DNA of 64,000 nucleotides, from positions 1,685,001-1,749,000 of the forward strand of contig NZ_AP013294.1 in assembly GCF_000829195.1 (NCBI RefSeq). The letters are read 5' to 3'. Source of the DNA: Bacillus sp. OxB-1 (GTDB taxonomy: Bacteria > Bacillota > Bacilli > Bacillales_A > Planococcaceae). Positions 17,645 through 25,903 of the stretch are shown here, piece after piece; within the stretch, counting starts at the first letter, position 1; the number at the start of each line of letters is the position of its first letter. The position numbers and the translations under genes are program-made. The notes beneath the pieces are model-generated. The model worked only from the letters and a program-made list of their open reading frames with translations. It was not told where the DNA came from and did no database searches.

Positions 17645-18920
17645 ATTCATGAAAATCATCGGGGCCGTCGCGGTCATCAATATTATAGCGCGGCTCTTCG
17701 GCTTTCTCCGTGAAGTGGCCATCGCGGATGAGTATGGAACAACAGATCCTGCGAACGCTATTTTCACGGCGTATACCATCCCGAATTTCATCTATTTAGT
17801 GGTAGGAGGGGCTCTGACAACGGCCTTCATCTCTGTCTATCATTCGTCTAAATCCGATAAAGGGGAATACGTCCGGAAGGCTTTCGGAACAGTTCTCCTT
17901 GCAGCCGTCGGAATTACAGTCGTTTTACTTTTGTTGACAGACCCGGTGCTGAATACATTTTTTAAAGATTTGAATGAAGAGGAATTCACGTTGACTCGGG
18001 AACTATACCTTTGGATGATGCCTTCCACCATCGTCCTCGTGCTATCGACGTGGATGAGTGGGATATTCAACATCAACGGCAAGTTCAACTTGTCGAGCAT
18101 GGCGATCCTCCTCTACAATGCCGCTTTTGTCGGCATTGCCGTCGCCTTGACGGGTACGTTCGGCGTCCAAGCTTATGGAATCGGTGCGCTAGTCTCCGCA
18201 TTGCTCATGGGAATCTTCCTCTACGCGGGACTGCGGAAAGCGCAATTCTATTCATTGAAGCCATCATTTGAAATGTCCGACGATATCAAGCGACTATGGG
18301 TCATCGCTTTGCCAATCCTATTCGGCGGCGCCTCGCTGCAATTTTACAACGTCATTTACCGGATTGCAGCAGCGACGCTCGAAGGGGGAGCCATCTCTGT
18401 CGTCAACTACGCCTCCAAGCTGAGCGCGTTCCCGCAAGCGATCATGATGACCGCTGTGACGACGGTCGTCTATCCGCTCCTCAGCAAGAAGGAAGGGGAG
18501 GGGGATGACAAAACGGTGCGGGCTCTCTATAAAAAGGGGCTGCTTTACATGGTTGCGCTGTTTGTGCCTGCGACCTTGATCGCCTATTTCTTCGCCGAGC
18601 CGATCATTTCACTTGTCTATGGCCGTGGGGAATTCGGATACGAGGAAATCATGGCGACGACACCGGTGTTCCAAGCTTTCAACTGGTCCATGTTCTTCCT
18701 GGCCGCCACGACGTATGTCACCCGGTTTTATTATGCGAAAGGCAACTCGATGACCCCCGTCATCTTCAGCCTGATCAGCGTGTTCGGCATCAACCTCGCC
18801 GTCATCTATCTGATGATCGACTCGCATGGCGCAACGGCCATCGCCTACGGCACCGTCATCAGCGCCGCCATCAACTTCCTCATGCTGGCAGCGTATGCGA
18901 GATGGAAATGGAAACTGTGA
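17637..18920 (+). CDS. MurJ/MviN-family lipid-linked glycan flippase
   Basis: This 427-residue integral membrane protein of the MATE/MVF superfamily has about 12 to 14 hydrophobic segments. Characteristic features are the N-terminal IARLFGFLREVAIADEYG and TIPNFIYLVVGGAL, the central LWVIALPILFGGASLQ, and FPQAIMMTAVTTVVYPLLSK. MurJ-type proteins flip lipid II or related lipid-linked sugars outward. I take GTG 17637 as the start, 8 bp inside the preceding gene, because GGAAGG lies about 10 bp upstream and MurJ proteins begin close to this point. Coupling to a glycosyltransferase suggests a dedicated polymer substrate and not necessarily lipid II; this is inferred. Confidence 0.85.
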   Translation: MNKFMKIIGAVAVINIIARLFGFLREVAIADEYGTTDPANAIFTAYTIPNFIYLVVGGALTTAFISVYHSSKSDKGEYVRKAFGTVLLAAVGITVVLLLLTDPVLNTFFKDLNEEEFTLTRELYLWMMPSTIVLVLSTWMSGIFNINGKFNLSSMAILLYNAAFVGIAVALTGTFGVQAYGIGALVSALLMGIFLYAGLRKAQFYSLKPSFEMSDDIKRLWVIALPILFGGASLQFYNVIYRIAAATLEGGAISVVNYASKLSAFPQAIMMTAVTTVVYPLLSKKEGEGDDKTVRALYKKGLLYMVALFVPATLIAYFFAEPIISLVYGRGEFGYEEIMATTPVFQAFNWSMFFLAATTYVTRFYYAKGNSMTPVIFSLISVFGINLAVIYLMIDSHGATAIAYGTVISAAINFLMLAAYARWKWKL

Positions 18921-18929
18921 TTTTTTGGG

Positions 18930-18976
18930 GGACCCCATTCTTTGGCACTTGTGCTGGAGGGCGGGGTTTTATTTTG
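18930..18976 (+). terminator. Probable terminator after the flippase gene
   Basis: GACCCC...GGGGTTTTATTTT forms a short GC stem with an interrupted inner helix and a T-rich tail. It is weaker than the other terminators here. Confidence 0.45.
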
Positions 18977-18984
18977 ATTGAAAA

Positions 18985-19545
18985 GAGATTTGAAACATTA
19001 TCTCTTTGAACTTTTTGTTGTTTTCTCCCGATTTTGAAATGAACTTCTTCAACCTTTCAACGTTTTCCAGTCCGAAACGTTTTCCAGTCCGAAACGATTA
19101 TCCGAAACCACCCAGCGAAACAGCCCAACTTCGAAACGCATTTCTCCAACTTCAAAACATTATGGCTCAACCTCTCAACGTTTTCGCCACCTCTCAACGT
19201 TTTGGCTGAACTTCGAAACATTTAAGTCCGACCTTTCAATACTTCCAGGGAACTTCTCCACATTGTCCGCCTACCTCGAAATGTTTTCCTCCAACCTCGA
19301 AACGTTCTATCGTTCGAAACATATATCTCGAACCTCCCAACGATGTCCGCCAACTACGAAACATATTTCTTCAACCTCAAAACGTTTCCTACAAACCTAT
19401 CAACGCTTCAACCGCCTCTCAACATTATCCCCGAGCCTCGAAACGTTCGACTTCCATTTCTAAACGTTTCCAAAGAACAGCACAACATTCCTCTCAAACC
19501 TCGAAACGCTACCACTCCACCTCTCAACGCCCACCGCCCCGCCCT
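18985..19545 (+). repeat. 20-21-bp-phased motif array, family B, copy 2 (CTCGAAACGTT)
   Basis: About 26 diverged units of the same motif as at 12.9-13.3 kb (CTCGAAACGTTTT, CTCTCAACGTTTT, CTCAAAACGTTT) recur every 20-21 bp. The array fills the gap between the flippase gene and the aminotransferase gene, both on the plus strand. No coding signal is credible. Confidence 0.8.
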
Positions 19546-19622
19546 CCGCAGAGTGATAATCGCCCACCACCTTTCATATAAATGGGATAGGTACTTACAA
19601 ATTGGGATAGGTGGGGCTGCCG

Positions 19623-21008
19623 ATGCAGATGAAGAATGTTTCGGGAATGGAAGCATTCAAGAAGAAGACGCCGACTTCTTACGCAATATCCCGGAGGGCG
19701 AGACAAGTGATGCCAGGGGGCGTGACTGCGAATATTAAATTTTTCGAACCGTATCCCATTGTGATGAAATCCGGGGCGGGCGCGTATTTGACGGATGTTG
19801 ATGGCAATGAATACATCGATTATCTGCTGTCCTATGGTGCCTCGATTACAGGGCATGGACATCCGAAGATTACCGAAGCGATCCAAGCCCAATTGGCGCG
19901 GGATGGCACGTATTTATTCGGAACGCCGCATGAATTGGAACTAACGATGGGAGAGAAGATCCGGCAGCTCTATCCAAGCGTGGAAAAGGTGCGCTACACG
20001 AATTCCGGGACGGAAGCGACGTTGCTCGCCACCCGGCTGGCCCATGCGTACACGGGGAAGCCGAAGATCGCCAAGTTCGAGGGGCATTACCATGGCGGCT
20101 ATGATCAGATGCTGCTCAGTGTCAATCCGCCCTTAGATCTTGCCGGTCCCCTAAGCAATCCGACCGCCGTGCCGGAATCCAAGGGCATTCATTCGCACCA
20201 CGCCGAGCATACCGTCGTTCTGCCCTTCAATCAATGGGACGAAACGAAGGAAATCTTGACCAAGCGCCAAAGTGAGATTGCAGCTGTCATCATGGAACCG
20301 ATTCAAAGCGGGTTCATTCCTGCGGAGCAGTCGTTTGTCGGGAATCTCCGCAAGTTGACTGCCGAGTTAGGGATGCTGCTCATTTTCGACGAGGTGAAAA
20401 CCGGTTTCCGCATAGGGCTGGGAGGAGCCCAGGAACTGTATGGTATCCGGCCGGATCTGACGACGCTTGGCAAAGTGGTCGGAGGCGGCTTTCCGATCGG
20501 AATGGTCGGGGGAAAGAAAGAGGTCATGGAAATCAGCGCTCCGTCCGCGGCATCGGATGTATTTGACAGCAGCCAAAGCAAGAAATCCCGCGCCCAGGAT
20601 GTCCTTTTCCATAGTGGTACATACAACGGGCATCCGACAATCCTGGCGGCGGGCCTTGCGACAATCGAGTTGCTGGAGCAGGAGATGGCAGCCGTTTTAC
20701 GGAACACGGATCGTCTGAAAAGAGGGATCACTGATTTATTTGCCGCCAAAGGGGTGGGGGCTTTGCCGGTCGGGGAAGGGTCCATTTTCAACCTCGTCGT
20801 CACGGAACAAAATAGCATCTTGAATTATCGAGATTTGCAAGCAGCGGCCAATTTCAAGGTACGAAAAGAAGTCGACTATCATTTATTGGCGCACGGCATT
20901 TACACGAAACCGCTGAACCGCTACAGCATGGCGACCGTTCACGGCGACAAGGAAATCGACCGGACATTGGGGGCCTATGATACGGTGCTGACGACATTAT
21001 TCGGCTGA
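19623..21008 (+). CDS. Class III aminotransferase, glutamate-1-semialdehyde aminomutase-like
   Basis: This PLP-dependent enzyme of 461 residues is closest in sequence style to glutamate-1-semialdehyde 2,1-aminomutase (RARQVMPGGVTANIKFFEPYP, YTNSGTEATLLATRLA, IFDEVKTGFRIGLGG). The Schiff-base Lys is in TTLGKVVGGGFPIG. It may be a HemL-type paralog, but the segment SGTYNGHPTILAAGL differs from typical HemL, so another class III aminotransferase is possible. The start ATG 19623 is chosen because AGGTGGGG lies 6 bp upstream. The heme genes at 48.7-52.3 kb are not adjacent, so a heme role is uncertain. Confidence 0.82.
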   Translation: MQMKNVSGMEAFKKKTPTSYAISRRARQVMPGGVTANIKFFEPYPIVMKSGAGAYLTDVDGNEYIDYLLSYGASITGHGHPKITEAIQAQLARDGTYLFGTPHELELTMGEKIRQLYPSVEKVRYTNSGTEATLLATRLAHAYTGKPKIAKFEGHYHGGYDQMLLSVNPPLDLAGPLSNPTAVPESKGIHSHHAEHTVVLPFNQWDETKEILTKRQSEIAAVIMEPIQSGFIPAEQSFVGNLRKLTAELGMLLIFDEVKTGFRIGLGGAQELYGIRPDLTTLGKVVGGGFPIGMVGGKKEVMEISAPSAASDVFDSSQSKKSRAQDVLFHSGTYNGHPTILAAGLATIELLEQEMAAVLRNTDRLKRGITDLFAAKGVGALPVGEGSIFNLVVTEQNSILNYRDLQAAANFKVRKEVDYHLLAHGIYTKPLNRYSMATVHGDKEIDRTLGAYDTVLTTLFG

Positions 21009-21116
21009 AGTAAAAGAACGGACCGGATTACGACGGAATGGCGATCATCGTCCTTGTTTGGTTCATTCAAAAAAGCGGCCGCTTGAAGAAGCCCCTCGAA
21101 AAGCTGCGATCGTGAA

Positions 21117-21156
21117 ATGAAAAGCAGGTCCATCCGGGAAGGGGTGGACCTGCTTT
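21117..21156 (-). terminator. Terminator of the SulP gene (bidirectional)
   Basis: The perfect 12-bp stem AAAGCAGGTCCA / TGGACCTGCTTT (21121-21132 and 21145-21156) can work in both directions, for the aminotransferase and SulP genes. Confidence 0.8.
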
Positions 21157-21196
21157 AGTATGGGAACATAGGCACCTACCATTCCTCTCTCTCCCT

Positions 21197-22786
21197 TCAC
21201 ATAAAGAAGTTCCCTTCCCCGACTTTATCGTAAAGGCCGCTTTTTTTGAAAATCGGGATCTTCTCTTTCGGGAGCCGTTTGACGATAATCTGGATGCCAG
21301 CTTTTTTGGCATCATCGAGCAATGCGGAAAGGGCGGCTTCGCCGGTTGCATCAATGACGGATAGGTGCTCCAGATCGAGGATCATCCGCTTCGCCTTCGT
21401 TTGTAACAGAGCAGGGAGCTGGTCTTCGAACACTTTGGCGGTGCCGAAAAATATAGGTCCGTCGATAATATATTTTTGGATGGCTTCCGGATTGCCGCCT
21501 CCGAATTTCACCAATTCCACTTCGGATGGTTTGCCTTCTTTAATGCTTAGTTTGCCGCTCATTTTACGCAAGAAAGACATAGCTGCCAGGAGAATCCCGA
21601 CTTGTACAGCGATGGTCAAGTTGACAAAGATCGTCAGCAGGAATGTCGTCACTAAAACGATCGAATCGCTCGAGCGAATAGACAGGATATGGACGAACGC
21701 TTGGCGGGCGCTCATATTCCAGGCGACATACATGAGAATCGGTGCCATCGCGGCGAGCGGGATATAGGAAGCGTACGGTGCGAAAAGCAACAGGAAAGCG
21801 AGAACGAAAAGGCTTTGTGTCACACCCGAAACCGGGCTGACGGCCCCGGACCGGATATTCGTCGCCGTCCGTGCAATCGCTCCAGTGGCTGGAATCCCGC
21901 CGAACAGCGGTGTAACGATATTGGCGATTCCTTGGCCGAACAGTTCCCGCTTGGAATTATGTTTCGGCACTTCCGGTTTCATGCCATCCGCAACAACACC
22001 GGATAACAGGGACTCGATGGCGCCCAACGCCGCGATAACGAGGGCAGGCTGCCAAAGATTGACCAGTTTGGACAAAGTGATGTCCGGGAATGAAAAGCTG
22101 GGAAGCGTTTTGGGAATCCCTCCAAAGGCGGTCCCGATTGTTTCTACCTTTCCTGGAAATAAAAAGATCGAAAGGAGCGTCGGGACGAGCAGCGCAACGA
22201 GCAGCAGCGGAACTTTCGGTGCAATCCGCGGCAACACGAGAATGACCGATAAGCCGATGAGCGCGGTCAGGACACTGAACCAATTGATCATATGCAGGTT
22301 TCGGAATAGACCAATCATATTTTCATGGAAAAATTCCTTCTGTTCCAGTCCGGTCAGCCCAAGGAAATTTCCGATCTGACCGGTGAAAATGATGATGGCA
22401 ATCCCGGATGTAAATCCGATCGTGACCGACTTCGGAACGAAATGAATTAAATTACTGATACCGAGAAAACTCATGATGACGAGAAAGACGCCGGCCAGCA
22501 ACCCGGCGATAAGAAGGTCTTCATAGCCGTATTGGAGCACGACTCCGAGCAGGATGGGGATGAATGCGCCGGTAGGCCCTGCAATCTGAAACCGGGAACC
22601 CCCGAACAAAGCGACCAGGAGACCGGCAATGACGGTAGTGTAAAGTCCGTACTCCGGCTTCACTCCCGAGGCAATTGCAAAAGCCATCCCAAGCGGAATG
22701 GCCACGATACCTACAGTGACCCCCGCAATCAAATCTTGGCGGAAACCGGCTGCATTGTAATTTATATAACGATCGTCTTTCAACAT
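21197..22786 (-). CDS. SulP-family anion transporter with STAS domain
   Basis: This 529-residue membrane transporter has an N-terminal SulP transmembrane domain of about 11-14 helices (AGVTVGIVAIPLGMAFAIASG, PTGAFIPILLGVVL, GIANIVTPLFGGIPATGAIARTA). A C-terminal STAS domain follows at about 420-525, with DLEHLSVIDATGEAALSALL. SulP proteins move sulfate, bicarbonate or other anions; the substrate is not predictable here. The frame is open 25 codons further upstream. I choose ATG 22786 because CGGAG lies 9 bp upstream, while an ATG three codons earlier would abut that site. Confidence 0.9.
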   Translation of the reverse strand: MLKDDRYINYNAAGFRQDLIAGVTVGIVAIPLGMAFAIASGVKPEYGLYTTVIAGLLVALFGGSRFQIAGPTGAFIPILLGVVLQYGYEDLLIAGLLAGVFLVIMSFLGISNLIHFVPKSVTIGFTSGIAIIIFTGQIGNFLGLTGLEQKEFFHENMIGLFRNLHMINWFSVLTALIGLSVILVLPRIAPKVPLLLVALLVPTLLSIFLFPGKVETIGTAFGGIPKTLPSFSFPDITLSKLVNLWQPALVIAALGAIESLLSGVVADGMKPEVPKHNSKRELFGQGIANIVTPLFGGIPATGAIARTATNIRSGAVSPVSGVTQSLFVLAFLLLFAPYASYIPLAAMAPILMYVAWNMSARQAFVHILSIRSSDSIVLVTTFLLTIFVNLTIAVQVGILLAAMSFLRKMSGKLSIKEGKPSEVELVKFGGGNPEAIQKYIIDGPIFFGTAKVFEDQLPALLQTKAKRMILDLEHLSVIDATGEAALSALLDDAKKAGIQIIVKRLPKEKIPIFKKSGLYDKVGEGNFFM

Positions 22787-23009
22787 TCCATTCATCTCCG
22801 GAATAAGGTATTTCTTACAAGTTCCTGTACCAAGTGTACCGTACAAACGGCTTAGTGACAAGGGTGCATCCGCCCAGCGGTTGAAGAGGTGACCGTCACC
22901 TATACAACTCCTGGACTATTATGAATTGCGTATGAACGGTTGTTTGAATCTCTGAGGTCACAATAGCACTGGAGAGCTTCCAAAATAGGAAAACCTGTCA
23001 TGAAAATGC

Positions 23010-23046
23010 AAAAAAACACCGCCCGGCTGTTGTCGCCGAGCGGTAT
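23010..23046 (-). terminator. Terminator of the LysM-NlpC/P60 gene
   Basis: The stem ACCGCTCGGC / GCCGGGCGGT with one mismatch is followed by T7 on the minus strand. Confidence 0.85.
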
Positions 23047-23074
23047 TTTACTATTTCGGAAAAGTTTGTCTTCG

Positions 23075-23851
23075 CTATTTGATTTGATTGAATCGCTTAT
23101 AGCCGACAAGTTTTTCCTGCCAATAGGGATAATCGACGGAGGAAATTTCCACTTGCTTCGTTCCGGCGTGGATGAACTTTCCGTCTCCCAAATAGATTCC
23201 AGCGTGGGAGATGCCTTCCCGGTAGGTATTTTCGAAGAAGACTAGGTCCCCGGGAACCGGTTGCTCGACTGCCGTCGATTGGTTGAACATGCCGATCGTG
23301 TCAAGGCGGGGAAGGGCAAGTCCGGCTTGATTGAAGACATAATAAATGAACCCGCTGCAATCGAAGCCCTCTTCCGTCGCGCCCGCCCATACATACGGTG
23401 TGCCGAGGAGCGGCATGGAGACGTCGACTGCCGCGGCTAAGACGCCATTCGATGGTGCCGCCGGGGCTTGTTGAGCAGGCGGTTTTGAATCGTTCACTTG
23501 CGGGCTTGCCGGTTTCGCAGGCGCTTTCGTCCACGAATTGATGGACGACGTCGCGGTTTTATCTTTGCTTATGGCTTGTCCTACTGAATTGGTCTGCTTC
23601 GCTGCCGCCGGTTTCTTGGTAGTTGCCTGTTTCGGTGAAACGACCAGCTTTTGATCGATCTTAATAGAATCCGAGGCCAGGTTATTCATGCTTTTCAATT
23701 CATCCACGGTCAATTTATGCTGCGATGCGATTTTCCAAAGCGTATCCCCCGGTTTGACGACATGGGTATCCGTTGAAGCCTGCGCGCTTCCCGCAGCGAT
23801 CAAGGTCGCCAGCGAGACGGAAGCCAATACCGAAAAAGCCTTCTTTTTCAT
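23075..23851 (-). CDS. LysM-NlpC/P60 peptidoglycan endopeptidase
   Basis: This secreted D,L-endopeptidase of 258 residues resembles LytE/CwlS-type proteins. It has a signal peptide (1-25), one LysM domain at about 27-70 (THVVKPGDTLWKIASQHKLT) and a Pro/Ala/Lys-rich linker. The NlpC/P60 domain spans about 140-255, with Cys in GFDCSGFIYYVF and His in ISHAGIYLG. LysM binds glycan strands, so unlike its SLH-bearing relatives this enzyme does not depend on CsaB. The start ATG 23851 follows AAAGGGGAATTGAG at good spacing. A perfect WalR-type site about 80 bp upstream points to control by the WalRK system, as for lytE in B. subtilis. Confidence 0.92.
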   Translation of the reverse strand: MKKKAFSVLASVSLATLIAAGSAQASTDTHVVKPGDTLWKIASQHKLTVDELKSMNNLASDSIKIDQKLVVSPKQATTKKPAAAKQTNSVGQAISKDKTATSSINSWTKAPAKPASPQVNDSKPPAQQAPAAPSNGVLAAAVDVSMPLLGTPYVWAGATEEGFDCSGFIYYVFNQAGLALPRLDTIGMFNQSTAVEQPVPGDLVFFENTYREGISHAGIYLGDGKFIHAGTKQVEISSVDYPYWQEKLVGYKRFNQIK

Positions 23852-23918
23852 CTCAATTCCCCTTTCAAACGACAAACCCTTTTCTTCTATTTTAATAGTT
23901 TACAAGAAATACTACAAT

Positions 23919-23945
23919 GTTACATAGGGTTACATTTGTGTTACA
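23919..23945 (-). promoter_or_regulatory. WalR binding-site candidate upstream of the LysM-NlpC/P60 gene
   Basis: On the minus strand TGTAAC-ACAAA-TGTAAC (23929-23945) matches TGTWAH-N5-TGTWAH exactly. A third TGTAAC follows 4 bp later at 23919-23924. Confidence 0.7.
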
Positions 23946-23994
23946 GTTTTATAAATATAATAAATACGACGCATCTCGAAATCATTACATGACG

Positions 23995-24031
23995 AAAAAG
24001 CTGCCGCGGTATCATCCTACGGCAGCTTTTT
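23995..24031 (-). terminator. brnQ terminator
   Basis: The perfect 12-bp stem AAAAAGCTGCCG / CGGCAGCTTTTT lies just downstream of the brnQ stop codon on the minus strand. Confidence 0.85.
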
Positions 24032-24043
24032 CGATTTCATTTT

Positions 24044-25369
24044 TCAAATGGTATGTTTCTGTTTCGTCAATTTTCCAATCAAGACACCGATCAGTGCACC
24101 AATGATGGCAGGCACGAGCCATCCGATCTGCTGCTCGTATAACGGGAGGTGGGAAAGTATGGAGGTGACCGGCTTGACATCAATGTCCGCTCCCCGGAGT
24201 CCATCGAAGATACTGACGACTGCCGTTGCCAGCAAAGCAAGTACGTAGACAATCGGCTGTCTGTTGAAGGATTTGTCAATAAACGACAGGAGCATCAAGA
24301 CAATTGCCAGTGGGTAGATCATGAGCAGCACTGGAATGGAAAAAGAAATGAGCTGCGTCAAACCGACATTGGCGATTACCGTACTGAAACCCGCAAAGAT
24401 CAACACGAAAAGCTTGTAAGACGTGCTAGGAAAAAGTTCCTTGAAATACTGTGCACATGCGGAGACGAGACCGATGGACGTAGTCAGACACGCGAAAATA
24501 ATCGTAACGGCAAGAATAATGGAACCGTACTGCCCGTATAACACATTGGAAGCAAGAGCCAGCACAGCGCCTCCGTTACGTTGAACCCCGAAGGCTTCCA
24601 CACTCGTCGCCCCGATATAACCGAGAGAAATATAGACGAATGCCAATCCGGCCGCTGCGATACTGCCCGCGATAACCATGGCCTTCAGGACGGGACGCCT
24701 CTCCGTCACACCTTCCGCTTTTAGTGCGTTAATCACGACAATTCCGAAAACTAAGGCGGCGATGACATCCATCGTCAAATAACCTTCCACGAAGCTCCGG
24801 AAAAAGGGTTGGTTTACGAAATCACCCTGCGGTTGTCCGATGTCCCCGATCGGTGAGATGATGCTTTTGACAGCTAACGCCCCGATCACGATAAAAAGAA
24901 CAGGTGTCAACCATTTACCGATCCGGTCGACAAGCTTAGCCGGGTTCAGTGCAAGCGCCACTGTAATCAGGAAAAAGATGACGGTGAAAATGACGAGCGG
25001 CCAATTGGAGGAAACAACCGTTTCCGGCAAAAAGGGTACGACTCCAATTTCGAATGAGACGGTGGCTGTCCGGGGGATACCGAAGAACGGGCCGATCGCC
25101 ATGTAGACAATCATCGTGAAAATGATACCGAAAAGGGGATGGACACGTCCTGCAATGGTCTGCAATCCGCCGCCCGCGTTAGCGATGGACAGGACTGCCA
25201 AGAGGGGCAGGCCAACCCCGGTGATGAGAAAGCCGATCATGGCAATAAATAATTCATCCCCTGCCATTTGGCCGAGCAATGGTGGAAATATAATATTACC
25301 GGCTCCAAGAAACAAGGCGAAAAGCATCAAGCCGATTATAAAGTTTTTCTGAAAAGACAAAGTAGTCAC
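24044..25369 (-). CDS. brnQ: Branched-chain amino acid carrier BrnQ
   Basis: This 441-residue, 12-helix transporter of the LIVCS family takes up leucine, isoleucine and valine with a cation. Typical motifs are LMLFALFLGAGNIIFPP at the N-terminus, GVGLPLLAVLSIA, and FACLTTSIGLVSACAQYF in the centre. The annotated start is GTG 25369, but AAGGAG stands only 2 bp before it. The in-frame TTG three codons later (25360) is spaced better and may be the true start. A long-loop inverted repeat (ATAGACGTT / AACGTCTAT) ending in T6 lies immediately upstream of the ribosome site. Confidence 0.92.
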   Translation of the reverse strand: MTTLSFQKNFIIGLMLFALFLGAGNIIFPPLLGQMAGDELFIAMIGFLITGVGLPLLAVLSIANAGGGLQTIAGRVHPLFGIIFTMIVYMAIGPFFGIPRTATVSFEIGVVPFLPETVVSSNWPLVIFTVIFFLITVALALNPAKLVDRIGKWLTPVLFIVIGALAVKSIISPIGDIGQPQGDFVNQPFFRSFVEGYLTMDVIAALVFGIVVINALKAEGVTERRPVLKAMVIAGSIAAAGLAFVYISLGYIGATSVEAFGVQRNGGAVLALASNVLYGQYGSIILAVTIIFACLTTSIGLVSACAQYFKELFPSTSYKLFVLIFAGFSTVIANVGLTQLISFSIPVLLMIYPLAIVLMLLSFIDKSFNRQPIVYVLALLATAVVSIFDGLRGADIDVKPVTSILSHLPLYEQQIGWLVPAIIGALIGVLIGKLTKQKHTI

Positions 25370-25381
25370 AGCTCCTTAAAA

Positions 25382-25434
25382 AATAGACGTTCAGCAATAG
25401 GTTCATTATAAATCTATAAAGTAAAAACGTCTAT
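25382..25434 (-). promoter_or_regulatory. Inverted repeat in the brnQ upstream region
   Basis: ATAGACGTT and AACGTCTAT are separated by about 34 bp. On the minus strand the second arm runs into T6 and the brnQ ribosome site, while a TATAAT lies in the loop. It could be an attenuator if transcription starts further upstream, or an operator flanking the promoter. Confidence 0.35.
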
Positions 25435-25439
25435 GAAAC

Positions 25440-25895
25440 CTAATCCAATCCGAGTAGGTCAATTGTATTGTGAATGTTTGAAAAAACGTATAGATATTTC
25501 GTATCAATTATGGTATTCTCTGTGAAACGATAAATTTCGACAATTTCTCCTAGGCAGAGAGAAAATCATGGGAGAAAGGCTTATTCTTCGAAGAGATTCA
25601 CATGAGTGAAACAGGAAGTCAGGGCCCGCTAGTTTCATGAACAATGTGCAAAACGGCTCGTTCCGCGCTATCGGTGTTTTGAAGATTGGCTAGAGGAATG
25701 TGGAACAGGGGAAATAGTAAATAATCGACGTGTCCTGTTTAGGAAAAAACGGAATTTGTTATAGAGCACCTAACATTTCACGAATTAAAAACACTAACTC
25801 CCAATCCATTAATTGAATTAGTGGCCGATAGAATCACTAAAATATGCTAAAAAAATGCCGATATAATAGAATTGAACAGGCTGAAAAGGGAGGTG
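25440..25895. other. Gene-free stretch between brnQ and the c-di-GMP gene
   Basis: This AT-rich divergent intergenic region of about 450 bp has no frame with a ribosome site, no strong hairpin and no phased array. A TATAAT at 25862-25867 could be the -10 of the downstream gene, but no matching -35 is seen. Confidence 0.5.
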
Positions 25896-25903
25896 CTGAT
25901 CTA

